Of a stretch of DNA of 6,659 nucleotides, positions 1 to 4,630 are shown in pieces. This stretch comes from Candidatus Izemoplasma sp. Its GTDB lineage: Bacteria; Bacillota_I; Bacilli_A; Izemoplasmatales; Izemoplasmataceae. The position numbers were made by a program, and so were the translations under genes. The DNA is taken from assembly GCA_021736285.1 (NCBI GenBank), contig JAIPGE010000078.1, positions 1 to 6,659 on the forward strand, given 5' to 3'. The notes under the pieces were generated by a model. The model saw only the letters and a program-made list of their open reading frames with translations. It ran no database searches and was not told the DNA's origin. Within the stretch, counting starts at the first letter, position 1, and each line of letters starts with the position of its first letter.

Positions 1-548
1 TTTATATTATGATTATTGGATTGATATTATTTTTCGGTTATTACTTGAAGATTTTGGCACCAATTTATCCTCAAGTAGGAGAGGGCTTATTAAATCAATT
101 AAAAGGTCTTATTATACCAGTATTAGCACTTTCTTTTTGGCCACTTGCTAATATTATTCGTTTAACAAGAGCAGAAGTGATTGATGAGATGAATGAAGAC
201 TTTGTTTCTATGTTGCGGGCAAAGGGATTGAATCGCCGACAAATTATTTTTAGATATGTTCTTAGGCATATTTTAACGACTATCATTCCTGAACTAACGA
301 CGACTTTTGTGATTGTACTGAGTTTCTCATTCTTCGTCGAGATTGTGTATCAAACACGTGGTGTTGGTTTTATCTTATACGAATCTGTTGTCCATGAAAT
401 ATTTGATACAGCAACAGTAAAATTTGATCTTGCAAATGTAACAGTTATTGGTTTCTTTTATGCCATGTTGGCACTTGTGATTGGATTTTTTAATGATTTA
501 TTGTTACCGATTGTTGACCCGAGAATTAAAATGGGAGTTAACGAATAG
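1..548 (+). CDS. Dipeptide/oligopeptide ABC transporter permease, DppB/OppB type (5'-truncated by window edge)
   Basis: C-terminal part of an inner-membrane permease of a peptide-type ABC importer. The reading frame is open to the left edge, and the codons before the ATG at 9 (Tyr-Ile) continue the match to the downstream paralogue (PIYIMILG), so that ATG is internal and the true start lies outside the window. Counting from the ATG at 9, hydrophobic segments lie at about 1-18, 33-52, 95-115 and 143-165. The cytoplasmic EAA loop, which docks on the ATPase, is at about 65-94 and centres on LRAKGLNRRQIIFR. The family C-terminal DPRIKMG motif is at 170-176. The usual PG of this family after the fifth segment (compare YQVPGVA in the next gene) is RG here (YQTRGVG). 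Hand alignment gives about two thirds identity to the next gene without gaps. The transported substrate cannot be read from the sequence; peptides are the family default. Confidence 0.92.
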   Translation, partial: YIMIIGLILFFGYYLKILAPIYPQVGEGLLNQLKGLIIPVLALSFWPLANIIRLTRAEVIDEMNEDFVSMLRAKGLNRRQIIFRYVLRHILTTIIPELTTTFVIVLSFSFFVEIVYQTRGVGFILYESVVHEIFDTATVKFDLANVTVIGFFYAMLALVIGFFNDLLLPIVDPRIKMGVNE

Positions 549-557
549 ATTCGTTTT
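540..557 (+). other. Short hairpin at the stop codon of the first permease
   Basis: AACGAA (540-545) and TTCGTT (550-555) pair around a TAGA loop that holds the end of the TAG stop codon, followed by only two more T. The 6-bp stem and short T-run are too weak for a confident terminator. At most it could be a weak attenuator or an RNA-processing/stability element between the two permease genes. Confidence 0.3.
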
Positions 558-607
558 ACAGTTGTCATTCTAAGTGACTTGAATCGACAATGAAAGGTGG
601 GTTTAAT

Positions 608-1549
608 GTGTTACGCTACAGCATGATTCGATTATTCTTAATTACAGTGACACTGTTCATCATTGTTTCAATGATTCAGTTTTTTGGTAATGTGGTGATG
701 TATGCAAAATGGAGTTCGCCTCATCCCGTTATTGAAGATGTTATCTTGGCATGGACACAATACAAAGTATTTCTAAAAGACGTTTTTTTAGATTGGGATT
801 TTGGCAATAGTTATCTTTACAATCAGCCAGCTTGGCAATTGGTATTAAGCAAACTTTGGGTAACTGTTATGATGAATCTCGCAGCGTATATCTTTTATGT
901 GTCATTCGGCCTTATTCTTGGTGTTTTTTCAGCGATTTACAAAGATTCATTATTTGATAAGATTGTTGTCAATACTATTTTAGCAATTGGCTCAGTACCA
1001 ATTTATATTATGATTTTAGGATTAATTCTATTTTTTGGGTATACCTTATTCATATTAGATCCGTTATATACACAAGTGGGTGACGGATTAATCGAACAAT
1101 TAAAAGGTTTAATTATTCCGGTTTTAGCGTTATCTTTTTGGCCACTGGCCAATATTATTCGATTAACACGGGCGGAAGTGATTGATGAATTAAACGACGA
1201 ATTTATTCTTATTTTACGGGCTAAAGGATTAAAACGGCATCAAATAATTTTCCGTCATACATTAAAACATGTCTTAACGACACTTATTCCCGAAGTAACA
1301 AACATATTTGTTATGGTACTCAGTTTTTCTTTTCTCATCGAAATTGTATATCAGGTACCCGGGGTTGCCAAACTCTTGTATGATTCGATAGTGACGAGTG
1401 GTGGATTTGGTAGTACTGTCTTTTTAGATTTATCGAATGTGATTGTTGTGGGCATGTTCTATGCGTTTTTAGGACTTATTATAGGATATATTAATGATTT
1501 GATTTTACCATTAATTGACCCTCGAATAAAAATGGGAATCAAACGTTAG
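608..1549 (+). CDS. Dipeptide/oligopeptide ABC transporter permease, DppB/OppB type, tandem paralogue
   Basis: Complete 313-residue permease of a peptide-type ABC importer. I chose the GTG at 608 over the in-frame ATG at 590: AAAGGTGG at 593-600 sits 7 nt before the GTG, whereas the ATG at 590 has no Shine-Dalgarno, and its extra residues (MKGGFN) would place the ribosome site inside the gene. The product then begins MLRYSMIRLF, as DppB proteins typically do. Segment TM1 is at about 6-26. The B-type external motif DWDFGNSY is at 62-69. Further membrane segments are at about 85-107, 120-144, 165-184, 230-250 and 278-300. The EAA loop is at about 198-228 and the C-terminal DPRIKMG at 304-310. 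No OppC-type LGTDxxGRD motif is present. It follows the first permease by 59 nt and is translationally close to the SRAP gene. Substrate is unknown. It may pair with the upstream paralogue instead of a C-type subunit (inference). Confidence 0.95.
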   Translation: MLRYSMIRLFLITVTLFIIVSMIQFFGNVVMYAKWSSPHPVIEDVILAWTQYKVFLKDVFLDWDFGNSYLYNQPAWQLVLSKLWVTVMMNLAAYIFYVSFGLILGVFSAIYKDSLFDKIVVNTILAIGSVPIYIMILGLILFFGYTLFILDPLYTQVGDGLIEQLKGLIIPVLALSFWPLANIIRLTRAEVIDELNDEFILILRAKGLKRHQIIFRHTLKHVLTTLIPEVTNIFVMVLSFSFLIEIVYQVPGVAKLLYDSIVTSGGFGSTVFLDLSNVIVVGMFYAFLGLIIGYINDLILPLIDPRIKMGIKR

Positions 1550-1553
1550 GAGG
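1548..1553 (+). promoter_or_regulatory. Shine-Dalgarno of the SRAP gene overlapping the permease stop codon
   Basis: AGGAGG begins inside the TAG stop (1547-1549) of the second permease and lies 6 nt before the ATG at 1560. Only 10 nt separate the stop and the start, so translation of the SRAP gene is probably coupled to the permease. No separate promoter is evident. Confidence 0.85.
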
Positions 1554-1559
1554 CTATTT

Positions 1560-2222
1560 ATGTGTGGACGATTTGTTGTGAGTTATACTTATGATGAGTT
1601 ACTACAGTATTTAGACGAGACATTCAAGCCGTATCAAGTAAATCGTCAGTTACAAATCCCCGACTATAATGTGGCGCCATCCAAAGATATTATAGTGCTT
1701 ATTTATGATGGCAAACAGTACCGAGTAGGTACCATCAAATGGGGCTTTAAGCCGTTTGAGCAATTTAAATACCCAATTATTAATGTACGCCGTGAAACGA
1801 TTGATGAAAAACCTATCTACAAACAGGCATTCACAACAAGAAGATGTTTACTTTTTGCGAACGGCTTTTATGAATGGAAGGCAGAAAATTATCAAAAAAT
1901 CCCGCATTATATTTATCCCCAAGACCATCAGGTGTTTTTGTTTGCCGGAATTTACACGCAGTATACAACATATGCAAACGAGACTCAATTTTCTGTTGCT
2001 ATTGTAACAAAAGAAGCAACAGACACTATGAAACCACTACATGATAGGATGCCAGTTATTCTAACAAAAGAAGATGCTAAAAAGTGGCTTAAAAAAGACC
2101 AATCCATCGAGACGTTAAAATCATTATTTAAAACCGATAACGTCGCTCTTAATTATTATCAAGTTAGCCAACGTGTCAATAACGTCCATAATAATACAAT
2201 AGAAAATATAAAAAAAATGTAG
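1560..2222 (+). CDS. SRAP domain protein, YedK/HMCES family (abasic-site DNA-protein crosslinker)
   Basis: A 220-residue protein of the SOS-response-associated peptidase (SRAP) family. YedK and HMCES form a thiazolidine crosslink to abasic sites in single-stranded DNA through Cys2, once Met1 is removed, and so shield the lesion. The sequence starts MCGRF, which fixes both the start codon and the catalytic Cys2. Other family landmarks are NVAP at 37-40, the N75/R77 pair in NVRRET (usually NAR), RRCL at 94-97, GFYEW at 102-106 with active-site Glu105, T150 at the end of the AIVT strand, and HDRMPVIL at 161-168 with His161. The C-terminus has the V-S-x-x-V-N motif (VSQRVNN, 202-208). Length and residue spacing match E. 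coli YedK closely, so it should be active. It is last in the permease transcription unit, with no SOS/LexA box visible in front. Metabolic linkage to the permeases is not implied. Confidence 0.97.
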   Translation: MCGRFVVSYTYDELLQYLDETFKPYQVNRQLQIPDYNVAPSKDIIVLIYDGKQYRVGTIKWGFKPFEQFKYPIINVRRETIDEKPIYKQAFTTRRCLLFANGFYEWKAENYQKIPHYIYPQDHQVFLFAGIYTQYTTYANETQFSVAIVTKEATDTMKPLHDRMPVILTKEDAKKWLKKDQSIETLKSLFKTDNVALNYYQVSQRVNNVHNNTIENIKKM

Positions 2223-2250
2223 CGAAGTAATAATTCGCTACATTTTTTTA
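2211..2250. terminator. Bidirectional terminator between convergent SRAP and glnA genes
   Basis: TGTAGCGAA (2218-2226) and TTCGCTACA (2234-2242) form a perfect 9-bp stem around the loop GTAATAA, flanked by seven A on the left and seven T on the right. It therefore gives a U-tract on both strands. Both stop codons are built into it: TAG of the SRAP gene (2220-2222) is in the left arm, and TAA of glnA (2248-2250, read on the - strand) overlaps the right T-run. Confidence 0.9.
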
Positions 2251-3684
2251 AAGACTATAGTACATTTCAAATTCTATGGGATGAGGCATTTTATGGACCA
2301 AGTAGTGATCATTTTGAATCCGTTTAATATGGGTCTCAATGAGTGTTTTACTAAAAACATTATTTTGTAGTAAAAAATTGTGATCTTTTTTTAATGCATC
2401 TGCGGCTTCTAACAAATTGGTTGGAAGTTGAGTTAATTTTGTTTTCTCATCTTCAGTTAAATCATATAAGTTTTTATCAAATGGACCAAATCCGGCATCA
2501 GTAGGATCAATTTTATTTAATATACCATCAAATGCAGCCATCATTATTGCTGAGTATGCAAAATAGGGATTGGCTGTGCCATCTGGGCTACGTAATTCAA
2601 AGCGTTTTTCATCTGCTTGAATCGTATATCCAGGAATTCGAATGACTGCACTCCTATTTGCCTTGGCAAATGCTACAGTGACAGGTGCTTCAAATCCCGG
2701 GACAAGTCGCTTATAAGAATTGGTTGATGGGTTGGTAAAAGCAGTTAGTGCACTTGCATGTGTTAAAATACCACCAATCGCATAAAGGGCAATTTTAGAT
2801 AATCCGGCATAGCCATTGTTATCAAACATAATATAATCATTTTTATTTTTGAGTTGAATATGAACATGCATGCCGTTACCCGTTTCATTAACAAAAGGTT
2901 TCGGCATAAAGGTAACACTTTTCCGCATTTGAAATGCTGTTAAGTCCAATAAGTTTTTCATTTTCAATGTCCGATCAGCCATTTCTCTAATGCCACCAAA
3001 ATCAACTTCAATTTCAACTTGACCTGGTCCACCATTTTCACTGTGATGATACTTAATAGGGATGTTCATTTTTTCGGCTTCCAATGCTACTTTGGTACGA
3101 AATTCATAGCTTGAGTCCCAGGGTGAATCAATATGATAGCCTCCATGATGGGGTACTGTGTAGCCAATGTTGCGGTAAGAATCGTCACTTGAATTCCAAT
3201 CTGCTTGGGCACTATCGAGTTTTACTTCCATATGCTCATTCGTGTTTTTATAAGAAACGTGATCTAGGACAAAGAACTCAAATTCAGGTCCAAGTAAACA
3301 AGTATCTGCTATATGTTTGTCACGCATAAATTGTTCGGTTTTTTCAGCAATGAATCTTGGGTCATCGGTATATCGCTTAATTTGATTGTCCTTAATGACA
3401 TAAATATTTGCGATGACAACGATTGTCTTATGTGTTTTAAAAGGATCAAGGTAACAGGTAGATACATTTGGAATCATAATCATATCAGATTCTTCAACTG
3501 TTACAAAACCATAACTAGAGCCATCAAATCCAATCCCTTTTGTCATAATACTTTTGTCAAGTTTTCGAGCAGTAATGCTCAGCCTGTGCCACCGGCCTTT
3601 CATATCAACAACTTTAAAATCAATAATTTGTATACTTTCTTCTTTAACATGATAAATCATTTCTTCAATTGTTTTAAACATCAT
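2248..3684 (-). CDS. glnA: Glutamine synthetase type I, GSI-beta-like
   Basis: Makes glutamine from glutamate, ammonia and ATP in the cytoplasm, as a dodecamer in this family. Up to 478 residues are encoded. AGGAGG at 3689-3694 is 4 nt from the first ATG and 7 nt from the second (3681), so the 477-residue form may be the real one. In 478-residue numbering: FDGSS (53-57), metal-binding Glu in GPEFEFF (E134, E136) and GQVEIE (E225), GMHVH (H273), NPSTNSYKRLVPG (318-330) with flap E332, ANRSAVIRIP (342-351) and KRFELRSPD (360-368). Beta-type marks are the insertion around WNSS (163-166), the Tyr in DKNLYDL (Y407) that matches the adenylylation site, and the HPIEFEMYYS C-terminus. The position of the Arg62 used for feedback inhibition in Bacillus GSI-alpha holds Thr62. 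It is monocistronic, with its own promoter. No glnR, P-II or adenylyltransferase gene is in the window. Confidence 0.97.
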   Translation of the reverse strand: MMFKTIEEMIYHVKEESIQIIDFKVVDMKGRWHRLSITARKLDKSIMTKGIGFDGSSYGFVTVEESDMIMIPNVSTCYLDPFKTHKTIVVIANIYVIKDNQIKRYTDDPRFIAEKTEQFMRDKHIADTCLLGPEFEFFVLDHVSYKNTNEHMEVKLDSAQADWNSSDDSYRNIGYTVPHHGGYHIDSPWDSSYEFRTKVALEAEKMNIPIKYHHSENGGPGQVEIEVDFGGIREMADRTLKMKNLLDLTAFQMRKSVTFMPKPFVNETGNGMHVHIQLKNKNDYIMFDNNGYAGLSKIALYAIGGILTHASALTAFTNPSTNSYKRLVPGFEAPVTVAFAKANRSAVIRIPGYTIQADEKRFELRSPDGTANPYFAYSAIMMAAFDGILNKIDPTDAGFGPFDKNLYDLTEDEKTKLTQLPTNLLEAADALKKDHNFLLQNNVFSKTLIETHIKRIQNDHYLVHKMPHPIEFEMYYSL

Positions 3685-3688
3685 GTTG

Positions 3689-3694
3689 CCTCCT
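3689..3694 (-). promoter_or_regulatory. Shine-Dalgarno of glnA
   Basis: The - strand reads AGGAGG, followed by CAAC and then two consecutive ATG codons. Spacing is 4 nt to the first ATG and 7 nt to the second, which favours the second, though both could be used. Confidence 0.85.
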
Positions 3695-3695
3695 C

Positions 3696-3710
3696 TACAA
3701 ACGCTTTCAT
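3696..3710 (-). promoter_or_regulatory. LacI/CcpA-type operator-like site in the glnA leader
   Basis: The - strand reads ATGAAAGCGTTTGTA. Its last 14 bases match the Bacillus cre consensus TGWAANCGNTNWCA at 12 of 14 positions by eye, with mismatches in the 3' end. It lies just downstream of the predicted transcription start, where a bound repressor would block. The regulator is not in the window, and the match could be chance in AT-rich DNA. Confidence 0.35.
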
Positions 3711-3719
3711 ACGCAATAG

Positions 3720-3728
3720 ATTATATCA
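3720..3728 (-). promoter_or_regulatory. glnA promoter, extended -10
   Basis: The - strand reads TGATATAAT: a perfect TATAAT (3720-3725) preceded by the extended TGn. There is no good -35 at 16-18 nt upstream; the nearest AT-rich hexamer is poor. Predicted start is near 3713, giving a leader of about 30 nt with no attenuator or riboswitch. It lies between the mnmM terminator and glnA. Confidence 0.7.
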
Positions 3729-3756
3729 TAATATCAACAATTTAAAAGGACTTTTT

Positions 3757-3788
3757 AAAAAAACCCTACTTTATTGTAAAGTAGGGTG
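3757..3788 (-). terminator. Rho-independent terminator of the MnmM/YtqB gene
   Basis: CCCTACTTTA (3764-3773) and TAAAGTAGGG (3777-3786) form a 10-bp stem with a TTG loop. On the - strand the hairpin is followed by seven T (plus-strand A run ending at 3763). It lies 13 nt after the stop codon of the - strand methyltransferase gene and insulates glnA from it. Confidence 0.9.
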
Positions 3789-3800
3789 TTATTTTCTTCA

Positions 3801-4343
3801 TTATTGTTTTTCAATACAAATGACATAAGGCCCTTGTACTTTGTTGTAGTAACTGTACTTTATAACGTGGTAATCATCGAAATCAAGAGATTCAACATAG
3901 TTTAGTAAATCATCACTTTCTGCTTGACCACCAAATTTACCAACATAAACAACTAGCGCTATCATTCCGCCTTTTAGGAGACGTTTTTGAATCTTCTTAA
4001 GGGCAGAAATGGTTGATGGGCCTTGGGTTACAATGCGCTTATCGCTTCCCGGTAGATGGCCTAAGTTAAACAATGCGGCTTTAATATCTTCCTGAACATA
4101 TTTGTCTAGGTTTTCGTGTGAGTCTAATATCGTTTGAACATTGTGAATTTTATTGCGTTTCATACGTTCTTCTGTGTTTTCTATTGCGAGTTCTTGGATA
4201 TCGAACGCGTAGACCTTTCTAGCCTTTCGTGCTAAAAATAGAGTGTCATATCCGTTCCCGCATGTCCCATCGATCACATAGTCATCGGTGGTAATGATTT
4301 CCTTAAGTTTATTATGAACAAAAGGAATTACTTTCTTTATCAT
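3801..4343 (-). CDS. mnmM: SAM-dependent methyltransferase, YtqB/MnmM family (tRNA mnm5s2U34 methylation)
   Basis: A 180-residue class I methyltransferase. B. subtilis YtqB, long labelled 'rRNA methylase', is now known as MnmM, which methylates nm5s2U to mnm5s2U at the wobble position of certain tRNAs. I apply that role by family resemblance. The start is set at 4343: AGGTGA lies 5 nt upstream and the product begins MIKKVIPFVH like the family. A longer frame from 4382 would start upstream of the promoter itself. SAM-binding motif I is VIDGTCGNGYDT (23-34), and the acidic end of the second strand is FDIQ (47-50). The family motif FNLGHLPGSDK is at 92-102, followed by TISALKK (111-117). Near 134-139 the sequence reads VGKFGG, where I recall a GHxGG-like motif with His in relatives; Lys replaces it here. 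Monocistronic with its own terminator, and divergent from the EF-G-like gene. Confidence 0.88.
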   Translation of the reverse strand: MIKKVIPFVHNKLKEIITTDDYVIDGTCGNGYDTLFLARKARKVYAFDIQELAIENTEERMKRNKIHNVQTILDSHENLDKYVQEDIKAALFNLGHLPGSDKRIVTQGPSTISALKKIQKRLLKGGMIALVVYVGKFGGQAESDDLLNYVESLDFDDYHVIKYSYYNKVQGPYVICIEKQ

Positions 4344-4348
4344 TGCTA

Positions 4349-4354
4349 TCACCT
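4349..4354 (-). promoter_or_regulatory. Shine-Dalgarno of mnmM that decides its start
   Basis: The - strand reads AGAGGTGAT over 4348-4356. Its core AGGTGA ends 5 nt before the ATG at 4343. The upstream in-frame ATG at 4382 has no comparable site. Confidence 0.8.
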
Positions 4355-4361
4355 CTAGTCT

Positions 4362-4370
4362 ATTATAACA
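4362..4370 (-). promoter_or_regulatory. mnmM promoter, extended -10
   Basis: The - strand reads TGTTATAAT: a perfect TATAAT (4362-4367) with an upstream TGn. The -35 region is only AT-rich (TTAAAA-like at 16-17 nt). The predicted start near 4355 leaves a leader of only about 12 nt, almost all of it Shine-Dalgarno. Confidence 0.7.
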
Positions 4371-4407
4371 CGAAAAAAGCAATTTTTAATATCAAATTAT
4401 ATTTTTT

Positions 4408-4421
4408 TGCAAGCGCTTTAA
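4408..4421. promoter_or_regulatory. LacI/CcpA-type operator-like palindrome (upstream site)
   Basis: TGCAAGCGCTTTAA has a perfect AAGCGCTT core typical of LacI-family operators and matches the cre consensus at 12 of 14 positions. It sits upstream of the mnmM promoter and far upstream of the EF-G-like gene. It also overlaps a possible weak + strand promoter (TTGCAA at 4407-4412, 16 nt, TATAAA at 4429-4434). Confidence 0.4.
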
Positions 4422-4452
4422 ACTGATATATAAAAGGCACACCATATAGAGA

Positions 4453-4508
4453 TTATAATTAATGTTGAAAAATCATAATGATTGGCTTAAGAAATGGATT
4501 AATTATAA
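4453..4508. repeat. AT-only inverted repeat in the divergent intergenic region
   Basis: TTATAATTAAT (4453-4463) is the exact reverse complement of ATTAATTATAA (4498-4508). The 34-nt spacer holds a second small palindrome, AATCAT-A-ATGATT (4471-4483). Both are almost entirely A/T, so chance is a real explanation and no function can be assigned. Confidence 0.35.
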
Positions 4509-4528
4509 AAAAATAAAAAAAATGAAAA
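4507..4528 (+). promoter_or_regulatory. A-tract / UP-element-like stretch
   Basis: Runs of seven and eight A, broken by single T's and a TG, lie immediately upstream of the likely -35 of the EF-G-like gene. Such A-tracts bend DNA and can act as UP elements for RNA polymerase. The role here is inferred from position only. Confidence 0.4.
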
Positions 4529-4536
4529 CGATTTAC
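4523..4536. promoter_or_regulatory. LacI/CcpA-type operator-like site overlapping the -35 of the EF-G-like gene
   Basis: TGAAAACGATTTAC matches the cre consensus at 12 of 14 positions (mismatches at the last two) and overlaps the candidate -35 TTTACC (4532-4537). The CG-centred core is unusual in so AT-rich a stretch. A protein bound here would exclude RNA polymerase. Confidence 0.4.
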
Positions 4537-4562
4537 CATTTACGGTTATTTTATGTTAGAAT
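4532..4562 (+). promoter_or_regulatory. Promoter of the EF-G-like gene
   Basis: TAGAAT (4557-4562) is a one-mismatch -10 with the extended TGn (TGT, 4554-4556). TTTACC at 4532-4537 is a weak -35 at a long spacing of 19 nt. The predicted start is near 4569, giving a leader of about 62 nt. Confidence 0.55.
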
Positions 4563-4571
4563 AAAGAATAG

Positions 4572-4585
4572 AGAAACCGTTTACT
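4572..4585. promoter_or_regulatory. LacI/CcpA-type operator-like site just downstream of the EF-G-like gene's start
   Basis: The reverse strand reads AGTAAACGGTTTCT, matching the cre consensus at all 12 interior positions and missing only the two end bases. It lies a few bases after the predicted transcription start, a standard repression position. Best of the four similar sites in the window. Confidence 0.45.
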
Positions 4586-4615
4586 AACACAATTTATGAC
4601 ACACGAAATCAATTT

Positions 4616-4621
4616 GGAGGG
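4616..4621 (+). promoter_or_regulatory. Shine-Dalgarno of the EF-G-like gene
   Basis: GGAGGG, 9 nt before the ATG at 4631. It is a strong site that fixes this start; the product then begins a few residues before the first beta strand of the G domain. Confidence 0.85.
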
Positions 4622-4630
4622 ACACATTTT

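Noticed and set aside
590..607. ATG at 590 as start of the second permease
   Set aside because: No Shine-Dalgarno before it. AAAGGTGG lies inside the extension at ideal distance from the GTG at 608, which gives the family-typical N-terminus.
1756..2007. 83-codon frame inside the SRAP gene
   Set aside because: Out of frame with a conserved gene, no Shine-Dalgarno and no similarity that I recognise.
3685..3713. Riboswitch or attenuator in the glnA leader
   Set aside because: The leader is only about 30 nt and has no hairpin or glutamine-riboswitch-like fold.
3084..3828. Open frames on the + strand opposite glnA
   Set aside because: Their products have no recognisable domain and they lie antisense to a fully conserved glnA; they are frame shadows.
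4344..4382. ATG at 4382 as start of the MnmM/YtqB gene
   Set aside because: The extra 13 codons contain the predicted -10 and the Shine-Dalgarno of the ATG at 4343, and the extension does not look like the family.
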